64,000 nt of DNA from Favolaschia claudopus (taxonomy: Eukaryota; Basidiomycota; Agaricomycetes; Agaricales; Mycenaceae). Made by a program: the position numbers and the translations under genes. Positions 40,248 to 51,926 of the stretch are shown piece after piece (position 1 is the first letter of the stretch; every line of letters starts with the position of its first letter). The DNA is taken from NCBI GenBank assembly GCA_037176885.1, contig JAWWNJ010000027.1, positions 620,001 through 684,000 on the forward strand. The letters are read 5' to 3'. The notes under the pieces were generated by a model. It worked only from the letters and a program-made list of their open reading frames with translations, had not been told where the DNA came from and did no database searches.

Positions 40248-40586
40248 ATGCTTGTGATGGAGCATTATTATCAGGAGGTACTCGCTATGCCTAAAGAAAC
40301 ATTCGAAGAGCGCTTCAATTTTCTGCTGGGGGATCGGCTCACGACGGCGAGGGCCCGGGCGGCTCAGGACCAGCGAGCTGTGGATCGATCTGAAGATCGG
40401 ATTGACCATCTATTGAGCTTTGCTATGCTCAGTGGTCTCATGCATATCTGCATGAACATGATCAGCAATATCGGCAAAAACTACTGGGGTGGATCAAATA
40501 AAGACGAGATGAGCCTCATCACGCTTCTTCAGCTGCTGCCCAATCGCTCCGACATAAATCTTCGAAAGATCGATTTTTATGCATGA
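40248..40586 (+). CDS. Small hypothetical ORF, 112 codons
   Basis: Begins MLVMEHYYQEVLAMPKETFE, with a charged helical middle (ARAAQDQRAVDRSEDRIDHL) and a hydrophobic stretch LLSFAMLSGLMHICMNM that could be one membrane segment. A stretch at 39690 (LEHDYQASAETRMYQQLAY) resembles its start, so a larger gene may have been split by the TACGG element. Not recognised. Confidence 0.35.
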   Translation: MLVMEHYYQEVLAMPKETFEERFNFLLGDRLTTARARAAQDQRAVDRSEDRIDHLLSFAMLSGLMHICMNMISNIGKNYWGGSNKDEMSLITLLQLLPNRSDINLRKIDFYA

Positions 40587-41674
40587 CTCCGTTTCCTCGA
40601 AGTCATACTCCGTGCCCTTGTCCTGAGGGCGGCAATAGTGGTTCTTGGGCTGAAGTTACCGGAAGAACAAAATCTTGTATTGTATGTATGGATTAGTATC
40701 GAGATACTCTGATTTGCACCGTCTCTGTAGGAAGCAAGACAAACTTGTTTGCCCCAGAACTCAAGGGGGAATCGGCATTAAAATTTCGTACCCGGGGTGG
40801 GGGGGAGGGGGTGTCGGGGCAGGTCCTTGAAAATTTTCTTGTGTCTAGTACTGAAAACCTTTGTGGGGGGCAGGGAATGCTTTGTGAATGATAGTCGGCC
40901 TGTTTCTGAGAAGGACTTGACTGTAAATAGACAGTTAGGCGGCTGAAGTGACGAACAGTGGAAATTTCTTGATTTGGCACGGTTTCGCACGCTACATCAG
41001 TAACGTCGCGGGCGTGGTTCATTCTCTTATTTCCTCAAATAATCAAAGGTACCTAGGTACAGTATGAGACTTTCGCCAATTTCATTAGATACCTACTCAA
41101 TAATTAAGTATTTTCGGGCATTTATAGAGTATGTACAGTGGGTTCAAGAGAGATGCAGTATGCACTCATTTGGAGACAAAACAGCTGTTACCCGGGTGGA
41201 TGGTGATGGAAAGGTCCTGGTATGACTGTATATTCTAACTCAGCATGCACCGAGCATGGGTTATGCCTTTTGCATCCCCAAACACGCAGAAAACCGCAGG
41301 ACGGGCGAGCATCGGGATTTACCGCGGGTCCGGCAGGACGGCTTGATGACAGCAGTGGGGAATCATTACCCTATATAGGAGGGGAGGGGGGGAGGGGGGG
41401 TCAGCCCAAGCCCTTAAAAAAAAAGTCGACCCGATATCCGATTTTCGAATGCCGATTCCCCCTTGCCAGAACTCATACTACGAAATCCTACTATGATACA
41501 TTAGCGGGTTTGTGCAAAGCGATCCGGGTCGCTTTGGGACCGCTCAGATATCGACAACGAGCAGTCTCAGATGTGAAGTCCCAGCGACCTAAGAGTGCCC
41601 CAGGACAATACTCCTATAGGTCGCTTAGAGCTCACACCTGGTATCTGTTGTTGTGGAGATCTGAGCAATCAAAA
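40587..41674. other. Non-coding stretch
   Basis: G-rich tracts at 40797-40815 and 41380-41401. AGGTCGCT/AGCGACCT words recur from 41517 to 41680, in line with the inverted repeat that follows. No gene. Confidence 0.45.
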
Positions 41675-42121
41675 AGCGACCTATGGTGCCCTCCACTAAG
41701 TCACCACCACTGCTTGACTAGTCCCAAATCTGCCGCAGGCTGAGATTTTTTTCTGCCTACCTCTTTTAGTGCCAGAGATCAGTGCTTTTGCTTGGATTTT
41801 ACTCGAGCTTCGCCAAATTCATGCTTTCACGTCAACCAGCAGCGGCATATCATATGTGCACACATAGCGGTATTGGGAACGTATGAGTGAGCGTAAATGG
41901 AGGGGAATGCGAACGTTTGTAGGCTGCAGTCCCAAATTTCGGGGGTGGAACTTTTATATCTCCCTCAATTTTGCCGCCAATAAAAATCCCTCTTGCCAAA
42001 AGTTGCTACCAATGGAATAGAGCATTTTGGCAAGAGGGATAAGAAATCCGGATTTTCCTGCCCGCGTAGTAGCTGTTGTCAGCAATTGGTGGTGACTTAG
42101 TGGAGGGCACCATAGGTCGCT
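41675..42121. repeat. Perfect 35-bp inverted repeat with an internal 16-bp hairpin
   Basis: AGCGACCTATGGTGCCCTCC.. at 41675-41709 is exactly inverted at 42087-42121. Inside, ATCCCTCTTGCCAAAA (41986-42001) pairs perfectly with TTTTGGCAAGAGGGAT (42025-42040). Probably a non-autonomous DNA element with AGCGACC words; no TSD found. Confidence 0.75.
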
Positions 42122-42540
42122 CGCACAAACTCTCTATTATATTTTGAGGTCCAATCGGCGCGACATCATCATGTGACCGTGTCGAGATGACGCAATTTTC
42201 GGATCCACCTTGTTGGAGGAGGGAAAGGAAAGAGAGAGCACATCCATTGAGCAACTACACATACTATATAGGTTGGGCATGTCCATACTAGTGTTGCCGG
42301 GGTTCGGTTAGGAGAAAACGCTATTGACCCAACACTGTAGCGCACCACGTGACTCGGTGATGGCCGCTGTCTGCCCTTCGCGCGCGGAAAACCCAAGTCA
42401 AGTCAGCAAAGTTGAGAAGAGCTGAGGTCCAGGGGGCCCCACAATGGTCAATTTTTGGTATACATACTACAGCATAGTGATTTGGCTAGCCTGGTGATAT
42501 TTCAAGGAATTCAGGCCAAAAGCAAGAATAAATATGTAAC

Positions 42541-44369
42541 TCTCCAAAAGGCGAGGAACATCGACGACTTCGTGCTGCCCTAAATGTCAGATTCACTGCT
42601 GCTGCCGTTCGCAAGTATCGCCCTACGTTTGAACACGTCGCTCATTGGGTCAGTACCGCCTTGAGATCGGAGTGAAATACATCCTGACCACAAGATACTG
42701 TAGATCTCGGAACAAGTCGATAACGCAGTCGACAAGTCGGAAGAGGTAGATCTGTCGCCCATTCTGTCTGGTGGAGCGCTGAGGGCAATCACCGATGGTT
42801 CGTTCAAATTTTCATCGTATTTTCAAAGTTGTCAGTCAATACTCATTCAAACATGTGCTAGTTGCGCTTGGAAGCCCCATCGACGATCTTGGCCCAGAAT
42901 TCGTCGAGGTTAATACTCGTTTGCTGTATGTGAATCTTTCCTTTTCACCCTGTCTTCCTTCCTTCCTTCTGTCTTTCTCTCCCTTTCTTCTATTTTCTTA
43001 CTCACCTCTTTCGCAGCGAAATCGCCTCAACCCGTTCCTCTGGCCAAATTGTCTTCGACGCCATTGCGGTGTACATCCCGAAACCGCTTCTTCGTCTCAT
43101 GATTAACCTCCCATCTTCGGCCTTCCGTGCGCTCCGTGCTTCGAAGATGCTCTCGCGCAACATTGGATGGCGGCTCGTGCGTGAGAAGTTGGGAGCTCCA
43201 GAGGGGAGCTATGATGCGGATATATATAGCTCGTTGTGTGAGTGCTTTTGATCTAAGAACTCGTTCCCCGGTTTACAAGAGTGTGGTTTGACTGGTAGTG
43301 CACGCGGATAAGAAGGATAGCACAAAGAAGACCTTACATCCCGCTGACCTCGTTGCGCAGACGAGTCTGATTCTTCTCGCAGGGCAAGACACAACGGTAG
43401 TTCATTCTTATTTGCATTGTCGTCGTACGATATTGACAAATTGTCATGTAGGCAAACACCCTCGCTTTCGGCATGCTCGAACTGGCACAACGCCCCGAAC
43501 TTCAAGCCAGACTCCGGGAAGAGATTCACACGACCCTCTCGACAGCCGGCAGTTCCGACCAATACGATAACATGCCTCTTCTCAATGCGTTCATCAAGGT
43601 ATGTCTTTTTTCTACAATTCCATAACCTTCAAAAGATCGATAGAACCATAGGAAACGCTTTGAATGTACCCCGCAGCCGCTCTCTCCGAACGCGTCGCAC
43701 TGGAAGACTCCGTCATCCCGCTCGCAACCCCCATCACCACCCGCTCCGGAAAAACGATCGATGCGATTCCGGTGGGTAAAGGGCAGGTCGTAATGTTGGG
43801 AGTTGCGGCCTACCAGAGGCGAGTTCTCTTCTCCACATTCTTTAACCATTTGGATTGATAAAGTGATTGATTGAGCAGGTTGGACTCACGCTGGGGTACG
43901 AAGAGCGAGGAATTTGATCCCGAAAGGTGGATGGATGGACGGGTGCGCCAGGGAGAGGCAATTGGACCATATGCTAATTTGTACGTCCGACGAACGACAA
44001 AAGTGGATATTTTGACTGACAAACATGGTCTTCGTTTTTAGACTCAGCTTCTTCGCCGGTCCGCACACCTGTTTGGGGTAAGCTTGCTTGAAATTTCTCT
44101 CGTCTCATGATTAACGGTCGTTGCTCTTTCGAATAGGTGGCGATTTGCGTGAGTAACTTTTCGAGTTCTGACCTTTATCTTTCTGATTTCGGTTCCACAA
44201 CAGAATTCTCGAAATGCAGACCATCGTCTGTGACCTGATTGGCAAATTTGCGTTCTCGACTTCTGAGAACGAGGATGGGCCTTTCCGTCTTCGGCTTGCG
44301 ACGACGCTACAACCGCTCAACGGGAAAGGGGAGAAAGGTGCGAAGTTGTGTGTGGAGCGTGTGGTATAA
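42541..44369 (+). pseudogene. Cytochrome P450, 5'-truncated, stop at the ExxR arginine
   Basis: Eleven exons can be joined in frame to 405 codons: 42541-42648, 42704-42797, 42862-42925, 43017-43237, 43299-43396, 43452-43598, 43652-43818, 43879-43980, 44042-44077, 44137-44148 (12 nt) and 44204-44369. Motifs: C-helix GEEHRRLRAALN, I-helix LLAGQDTTANTL, K-helix ETL followed by TGA (43661-43663) where the invariant ExxR Arg belongs, PERW-like EEFDPERWMDG, and the heme loop FAGPHTCLGWRFA. A heme monooxygenase of secondary metabolism or detoxification by family. About 110 N-terminal residues with the membrane anchor are missing upstream, where repeats begin. One intron (43819-43878) needs a GC-AG donor. 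Confidence 0.92.
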
Positions 44370-44493
44370 GATCCAGGCAGTTTCGTACAATAGGTAGTCA
44401 ATACATTTCGGTCAAGTGCTCTCGAGTCCTTCCCGAGGTTCTGTCCTCTAATTCATTGCTTGACCCCCTCGGATGTCGATAGAAATATCAGTA

Positions 44494-44947
44494 CAGTCGA
44501 ACCTCTCGTAACCCATACTCCTATCAAGCCATACCCCCTCTTAACCCATAGAAATCTGGAAAAACCATGGTGGTTTGCAGGGAAATTCCATAAATTTCCG
44601 GTAACCCATAACCCATAGCCATTTGAGTCGAAAACCCATAGTGAACATGCCCTAAAATGGCAATTTTTGCTCCTCGGACCTCGGTTATTGACGTATTATG
44701 TCAGCGGATCCATCGAATATCATGGTCCGACGACGGTTATGAACCATCGGCTTGGTCGGGAATCTACATCAAGACGCAAAAAGTAGTGCGCAAGCTGATC
44801 ATGCGTAGATTTGGTTTAAAATCTGTGTTGACACCTATTTTTTTTAAAGAAAATATTGAATTTAAATATTATGTAATGCCCATACCCTCTCATAACCCAT
44901 AACCTTGGCCATCCACCGAGAGGTATGGGTTAAGAGAGGTTCGACTG
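44494..44947. mobile_element. pogo-like MITE (454 bp), TA target
   Basis: Inverted ends CAGTCGAACCTCTCGTAACC and CAGTCGAACCTCTCTTAACC are flanked by TA (44492-44493, 44948-44949). The CAGTCGAACCTC TIR is of the pogo/Fot1 type. AACCCAT words recur inside. No transposase. Confidence 0.9.
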
Positions 44948-45057
44948 TATCTCAGTTCGAAGTCGAAGCTAGTAATGCGGCTCAACCCGCGCGAAGGGTA
45001 TGACCACAACGATGCATTATGAAATAGTTCTAAATTACTTCTTCTCTCCTTCTCTAT

Positions 45058-46514
45058 TTACATTGCTACCCAAGACTCTCCATGCGCAGGCTTATTGTCC
45101 ATTGATCGCTCTGGATCATACACCTTGTCCGAATCTTGCGTGACCTCGACAATGCGGCTCACATTGACACTTGTCAATGGGTATGAGGAATTGGGACCGG
45201 CAGGTCGTGAGCTGACACCGTAAGTTGAAGTCGAGTTGGATGAGGTGGTAGCCAATCGGTAGATGATCAGACTGAAAGCAATTCCCTGCGTAAAATAGTA
45301 GGCGAAGCAAAGGGAATGAATATGAGAGAAACATACGATGAGGGACGTTGTCTGCGCACATTCAATAGAAGGAAGGGATTAATGGTCAAAGGAAAAAAAA
45401 TTGAATGAACAACGAACCCAGTCGAGGATGATATATTGAGTGTTAAGCCCAAGATCGTAGAGCACGAGGAGAACCGTTAACGAGAGTGAGTAGAGAGCAG
45501 CCGACTCGAGGAATACGGTCTGAGATGCGACAGTTAGGGCAAGAGTGGGAGAGTTTGAAGGCCAAAGTCGTACCAGTGCTGTTGCCGCGTAATTCTTCCC
45601 AGACCGCATCGTTCGCACTCGCATATGTGTCCATAAAATGCGTCCCGCAATCAAGACTGTTCCAGAGAATATCAGTCGAGGTGAGGATGAAGACCTGGCT
45701 CAAGAAATTTACTTGTGCAGAGGACGTTCAAGGCCAGAGACATCGAGAAGAACGACAATGCCCATGGCGCGAGTGTCGAGACGAACAAGTTGCCTTCGCC
45801 GGCTAGGAGTAGTAAGTGCGTCACAGTATAACCGCTCACTAGAAGAACTAGTTAGCAAGAAACTCAATTTCGAAGAAGCATGCTACGTGCCTGCACCGCC
45901 CAACCACAGGAGAGTAGGAAGAACGATAATGGCCCAATTGCGGTTCCAAACCACAAAAAGTCTGTAGATCTAGTCCGCATATTCATCTCTCAAAGGTAGT
46001 ATACGAAGCAAAAGAACTTACCATGAAGTGATCGGCGACGAGGGTAACAGTGATATACACCCCATCCTTCGCCGCTTCTAGCGGATTTGATACGAGCTCA
46101 TAGTACGCGATGGCTCCCTCAGGCGCATCGATGAATCCTTGAGAGGCACGGACGATGTCGATGATCCAGTGCTAATTGAAGGCGTTGACTCTTGAGTAAT
46201 AAGCTCTGACGACAAATGAAGACATACTGCGATGCAAAGCGTCCAAATAAGGCCGAGGGTAGCGAGCAAGTGTCGATTCAACGCGCTGGGTGCTTTTTGG
46301 AGGAGAAGTTGGGCGGTGGCGGCAGAGAGTGTGGTAGAGATCCCTATGGAATATCCGGGAATTGAAAGGCGGCGGAATGAGTGAGGAACGCACCAATATT
46401 GAGGGTCTCGACTATGAGAGCAATGAGCTGCGATAATGCAAGAAGGCGGTTCAGCGTCGATAGCGGAAAAACGAAGGGACGCACTGAAGCTCTGTCAATA
46501 GTGATGTCGTGCAT
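45058..46514 (-). CDS. Seven-transmembrane membrane protein, 9 exons, 338 residues
   Basis: Minus-strand join of 46514-46485, 46427-46394, 46343-46228, 46171-46022, 45969-45891, 45838-45713, 45656-45418, 45351-45337 and 45285-45058 gives 339 in-frame codons including the stop. Hydrophobic segments include LIALIVETLNIGIS, ATLGLIWTLCIA, GVYITVTLVADHF, WAIIVLPTLLWLGGA, PWALSFFSMSLALNVLC, YSLSLTVLLVLYDLG and GIAFSLIIYRLA. The motif YRLFVVWNRNWAI after TM3 and the short N-terminus MHDITIDRAS are typical of an abundant uncharacterised Agaricomycete seven-TM family. The C-tail is Ser/Thr-rich and cytoplasmic or extracellular; function is unknown. Exon 8 is only 15 nt. The intron between the 45891-45969 and 45713-45838 exons may use a GC donor, or a GT donor two codons earlier. 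This is the best candidate for a live host gene here. Confidence 0.88.
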
Positions 46515-48057
46515 CGTTGGGTGGCCAATCTGCAATGCAGTGGTGAGCTGTTATATTTATGAGTGTCCTCATGTCCATAGCGCCGGAAAATCGTGAGCGT
46601 CTTCCATTGTCAGATCACATCGTCTTCGCCGTCAGTGCCATGCCACTGCCATGCCGATTGGAAAACTTGAGAAAAAAAAATCTACTCTCAACCGGCTGCG
46701 CATTTAGCTTCACTCCACTTCTCACCCTCTCCGCTACCAGATCGCGGGGTGGTTGCATATAATCGAGTCCCGTTCACGACCCTTATTTTAGCCTGTACGC
46801 ATCGTGGCTAAGCAGGCGAGGTCACCGATCACGTTCGAGACCGCCGTCATGTCGTGTGCGCGCAATGTGCGCGGGTAGGCGCCAATTGAAACGTCGTGCG
46901 AGTTCCGGGAGAGTCTCAACCGTCAGGCGTATTCGATTGCGACACCCCTAACAGCTGTGTGTCGCACCCAATTATTCGAGAGGTTCGAGATGAGAGTCAA
47001 ACCGGTGTGCTCACCGTAAGTTGGAGATTGGAAGATAGGTTCTAGTTCTCTGAAGCATCATAAATATAACTGTGAACGTCTCCTCAAACCTTGTGTGAGC
47101 GCCGTGGATCATAGTTTGGAACTCAATCGAAGCGCAAAAACATACCACGAGATTTTCGGCATGGGACTTCGATTTCGTCAGTCCTGCGATTTTGTAAAGC
47201 TTCCATTCCATTGGAAACGATATGTGCTAATGAGTCTCCTTCCGTACGGTACGCGCCGAACATCGGGTGAGCCGACGCCCCGTTTCAACGACTCGGAACG
47301 GCAAGTTGTCGGATTTGGGGAAAAGATTGATTGAAGTTAAATTTAGAAGAGGATAATTTACACCGAGGCCCTAAAGCAGAGACAACCGCTTGCGTCGCGA
47401 CGGTCGGGCATGACGTGAGTATGCCACCAATTTCAGGCAGGTTCGTCTTTACTCGAAGGTTTGGGCAGGGTTTGGCAAGTGTTTGCCCACGTCGAATTGG
47501 TTCCAAGGGGCCCGTAGCTTCTATGCGTATGATCCAATGAGGATTTCCTGAGAAATATAAAGAATTGTGAAGTCTGGGTGTCTGCAGGTAGGGTCCTGTG
47601 TCGGGATGGGCCAAGCAAGAGCCAAGGGTGATGTCACGGTCATACTTGGGGGAGGGGGGCCATTGCCTTCGCATGGCAGGAACTCGCACTTTTACTTGTT
47701 ACTTCTATTTCGATAAATTTATTCTTTGTACTGAATAGTCTCGAATTTCGATAGTAATTCCTTAGGTAACAAAGTTGAAGACATGCCGCCGGCCCGCAGT
47801 CACCAGTTGACTCAGACGGTTAACAGCCTTGGAGTTGCTGAGACCAGCGAAGGATCTCTAAACGAGCATAAAGCCCTTTTTTCCACTGCTCTAATACTTA
47901 TCCTGACTAAACGGGCAGAACGGACGAGGTAGTTGGAAGATTCCGATGTAGAGGGAGATTCGGGCGGCGTTGCCAACTTGAGAGGCTGGGATGGAGCGCT
48001 CAATTCTTAGCTCGTCGAAACTTCACTCCTTTATTTTCTCTCTTCGTTCTCTTTACC
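46515..48057. other. Stretch without a convincing gene
   Basis: A 49-codon frame at 47783-47932 (MPPARSHQLTQTVNSLG) and short minus frames are open, none with motifs. 46515-46600 should contain the promoter of the seven-TM gene; no TATA box is obvious. Confidence 0.35.
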
Positions 48058-48911
48058 CATGTACGGGAATTGCGGCCCCAACCTGTATCTCCGCAAGAGA
48101 CTGGGGCCAGCTCGTCCGAGAATGATGCTCTGCTCGATTTTTTCTCCGGCCAGTTCTTTGAAGCGGGTAAGTCGGGTGTCAGCGGCGACGTTGCTCCCTT
48201 CGGCGGGAATAATGCTGGGCTGACTGCGCATAGCATTGGACGTGGTCCGCCTCCTTCGTAAGTATTGTCTACTCAAGAATCGAGCAAAGGGGTAGCTTAC
48301 ATACTACGAATCTCAGTGCCAATCACCGAGCTCATACACCCTTGCCCCCTTCCCTTCCGAATCACAACATGCGCGTCGCGTCAATGCCTAGTGTTGCCGG
48401 GAGCTGAGTTGGAGCTGAACTCGAGTTGATTGCCCATCAGCTCGCTGTCAGCTCGAGTTGACCGGAGCTGGCTCAGAGCTGATACCGGATATGGGAATCT
48501 AGTGTCCCAGGGTTCATCTTTCCACCCGAAGGGCAAAATTTTAGGGGAGAATGGACCAAATTTTTATGTGGAAGGTTTTCCTGAGCTCTCTTCAAGCTCA
48601 AACTGCTTTTTATACGTCGAAAACGGCCAAGAAACGGCCAATACAGAAACTGGGGAGGGAGTGTGATGTCACTCAGTTACACCACCCGAAATGTCACGTC
48701 GTCCGCTTTGGGTGACGAGGGTGGAGTCGACTCAGTCGAGGCGAGCTGGCATCACCTCGAGGTGCCGCTTTTGGGAAGGGATCGAGTTAGAGTTGAACTC
48801 AGCTCGGAGCTAGCTCCAGCTTCCGGCAACACTATCAATGCCTTTGCTCCTCAATGAACAAGGCAACATTCCTGTCCACCACGCCGTACCTGATGTCGCT
48901 GGCATGATGAC
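48058..48911 (+). pseudogene. Unknown gene fragment disrupted by a hAT MITE
   Basis: Exon up to 48257 reads ENDALLDFFSGQFFEAGKSG and ends at a GTAAGT donor. An acceptor at 48316 opens an exon ANHRAHTPLPPSLPNHNMRV. Removing the MITE and one target copy (48389-48842) restores SMPLLLNEQGNIPVHHAVPD, then VAGMMTA up to 48911, where another element starts. Splice sites and reading frame agree across both gaps, so this is real coding sequence of an unrecognised protein. Confidence 0.6.
48389..48834. mobile_element. hAT MITE (446 bp), 8-bp TSD TCAATGCC
   Basis: Ends TAGTGTTGCCGGGAGCTG and, inverted, TAGTGTTGCCGGAAGCTG. TCAATGCC is exact at 48381-48388 and 48835-48842. Both arms are filled with GAGCTC/GAGTTG words. 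No transposase. Confidence 0.93.
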
Positions 48912-49008
48912 CGCTATTAGTCTCCCAAGTCAGACCTTAAATCACGATATTTTTTTTGTTTTATATGGGGACGGTCAAAAAAATATGATTTAATGGTCTG
49001 ATTTCAGT
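48912..49008. repeat. Small fold-back sequence sharing its head with 14066
   Basis: Begins ATTAGTCTCCCAAGTCAGAC; GTCAGACCTTAAATCA is roughly inverted as TGATTTAATGGTCTGA, with T- and A-runs between. It interrupts the gene fragment ending at 48911. Confidence 0.6.
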
Positions 49009-49121
49009 CGCGCCCGAAAAGCCGTGAGTCCCGATTCCGCAAAAGGAAATCACGAAAAAGGAAATTTCTTGCGCCCGCCAAACGCGTCGTCCAGCGCGTC
49101 GCGTCCTCTACGCCCATACAC

Positions 49122-51079
49122 ATGGCGGACACACCCCGGCCAGTACGGTGGAAGGTCTCCGCAACTCCCGCTGCCTCTAGAAGGGTCTTGGCACCGTCTA
49201 ATCCCGCTACAACCCCGCCTTCGACTCCCCAGCCAGATCTCTTCGCAGCTGCGAGACAGAAGCTTGGTACCTCCGAGTTCTACTCAGATCTTTCGTTCGG
49301 TACCATCAGGACCCCCGAGACCTTTGGCTATCGGTCTCCCGACAAGCGCAAACGACCTCGGCCAGAAACAGACGAGAATACTCCACTGGCATCGAGCAGC
49401 TCGACATATCTTGCCGACTCTGCTGGCTCTGGTCCATCCTCAAAGAAATCGAAAAGGTCCCGATGTACTTGTCTCTGCGCTGGATGTAGTACCTCCTCTG
49501 AGGGACACAGGGCGTCTCCGCGCTCGGATTCTCAAAAAATCGAGGTTATTCTCGACGCAATCAAAGCACAGAACTGGACGTTCGCCTGCTTCCTTTACAA
49601 TGTTTTTAGGACCAGAGATACCAAGGGCAACCCAATAAAACGATCTCTCACTCATGCGCAGATATGTCTTTGCGACAGGATCAGCTTGACGAAGAAAATA
49701 AGCTCCTGAAACGCGATAACAACGCGCTCCACACTCGACTCGCCTCCGTTGAGCTTCGGTCACCACCACAAACGAGCCCGTCGCCGCTGATGCTGATGCC
49801 AATTCCGACCTTCGTTTTGCCGCTGCTGCACGCAAGAAACAGGCCAAGAAACGCGGTCCTCGCAAAGACCGCGCGCCGGTGCCTGATGCGCCAGCTGCTG
49901 CCGGTTCCGGTATCTATCTCGGAGACAAGAAGGCGCCAAAGCATATTCAAGATACCAGAACAGCGACTCAGGTATGTTTGATGATCCATTGTTGTCTAAT
50001 TGCTCTCTCACATGAATAGAAATTTGTTTCCGCTCGATTTCGATCAATAACAGGTATCGGGAGCAGAGATCCATGGCGCCACCCAACCATCGAACGAGTC
50101 AACGACATCACTGGGGAAATTTATCTCACCCCGAACTTCGAAGGTCTAATTTTCGATGAACACAACCAGAGGTTGATAGGTTTAGTTGCGAGAAAGGTGA
50201 TGAATGATCTTGCGGTACGTCTTCTCGCTCTTCTTGATCATTCGATATAATTCACAAGCCCTTCAGGATGAGGATCTCCGGCCTGCCGAGCTGACTAGTT
50301 CTCAAGCCACCTGGGACTACATAGTTATCGAAGAACTCGCCCAACACTCCTTCTCCAACGTTCGTCCTCAATGGCGGAAACAACACAATCCAGACCTCGC
50401 AGCGAAGGCCGAGCTTCAAAAGCAATTTAATCGCAGGCGTCAGCGACGGGTGCTGGTAAGCTATCATTTCCATCCAAGATCACAATTAATCCATTCCGTC
50501 AGAAAAATGACCAGAAAGCATCGGTGGCGAAGGCATTTGCACACAAGTTCGACATTCCCGTACCGTTCGTGACGCGCATACTCAACGAAACACATGAATC
50601 TGACGAAGAATCCGGACCTGAGGCCGGCAGCGGCGAAAGCTTCGAAACCTGGAAGGTTCGTATGGCGGTGCTCGCGGGGATATCGGTAGCGTCACCTTCG
50701 GCTTTGAGCAACATACAATTTGTTGAGGTTTTGGAGCCAGAGTGGCGTTCAAATGATGTATGTTTTCGCTCACAGAGTGCTTGAAGTGTCTGATTCCCAG
50801 CAGCTTTCGGATCTCGGTCGTGCAATGCATCAGTTGTGGTTTGATTCTCTATCTGCCCGTGAGCAGAATTGCATCAAATATGTGCGGGTCCGCGGGAGCG
50901 GCCGTACTTCGCGACGGATCCCTGATGTTGCGCCATGGAACCTTGGAATTTCCGTCCCTTGGCTTGACACCAACCGGCTTCTCGACGAAAACCAAGAAAC
51001 TTTACATGACTGGAACACGTACGGTAACCCCCCTGGATTTAACGACGTTGACTTTACTCTATTTTCCAATGACTCCTAA
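49122..51079 (+). CDS. Multi-exon chimeric or frameshifted hypothetical gene
   Basis: ORF 49122-49709 starts MADTPRPVRWKVS and contains ARQKLGTSEFYSDLSFGT, then VFRTRDTKGNPIKRSLTHAQ. From memory this resembles the N-terminal part of a large multicopy Agaricomycete family (DUF6589-type). It runs in another frame into a leucine zipper LRQDQLDEENKLLKRDNNAL and, after a second shift near 49755, into a Lys-rich segment. From there GT-AG introns at 49972-50019, 50215-50266, 50456-50502 and 50758-50800 keep one frame to the stop at 51077-51079 (PWRHPTIERVNDITGEIYL, WDYIVIEELAQHSF, SAREQNCIKYVRVRG). The second half is intact; the junction looks like a fusion or decayed gene. Confidence 0.6.
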
Positions 51080-51926
51080 TATTCTTTGTCTATCACTACA
51101 GTACTTCGGCTCATTATACACCTTCCTTTTGCTACCAACCGTATACCTCATCCCGTATCGTTCGTACTTTATCCTTCAAATAATCTGATTTTCCTCGTCT
51201 GCCAATACATACAAACAATACTTCCACTCATGATACACCCTCCTTTCTTTCGTGACCGTTTTACTCATCCCGTATCGTCCATATTCTACCGTTCAAATAA
51301 TCGTATCTTCCGTGACGTCTCCGAATCCGTATGAGTTGAGTGATGTTGGGAACTGGAAGCAGTTCAGTTTATGATATCATGGAAAAACGAAGTGCTCACT
51401 CGATCCATCGTTGGTGTGATCCATAATTTCGGTGTGGTGTCTGTGCGTCCAGGCGAAACCTGGCAATGTACATCGGCAAGCCGCATGATCATTGGTGAAT
51501 CATGGCTGCGGGGATCGACATATTGTTTGTATTCCCATGTTTCCACTCCGAGCTCGGGGCTTTGAAATGTAAACATTAAACACTTTTGAGACGGGAGAGT
51601 GCAGAATTCAGGACTTACAACTTGTCCCAAATGAAGACGGGTTGGTTCTCGAGTGGTGTATGGGTGGAACGCCTCATCCACGCTACTGCAACCAGAATTG
51701 TTTCAAAAGCACCGTCGACATTAGCCTGTTTGCGAAGCAGCCATTGAATGGCTAATGGCTAAACAAGTGTCCAGATTCCGGCGTATTGACAAAAGACACC
51801 CCCAGTCCGAGTACCCGAACTTCATTCCAGACAGCTCCTCTTGACGGTGCCAGTTGTGGGGTAGCTGTGTCGTGGGGCACAGGTACAAAAATATTCCTTA
51901 CCTCCACCAGCTCATCCCTAGTCACA
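51080..51926. other. Non-coding stretch
   Basis: Two imperfect copies of a block around CATCCCGTATCGTYC.T at 51150-51180 and 51248-51300 (TTTACTCATCCCGTATCG) hint at a local duplication. No gene. Confidence 0.4.

Noticed and set aside
41222..41743. 173-codon plus-strand ORF
   Set aside because: Runs across G-rich tracts and part of an inverted repeat; no motif, no splice logic.
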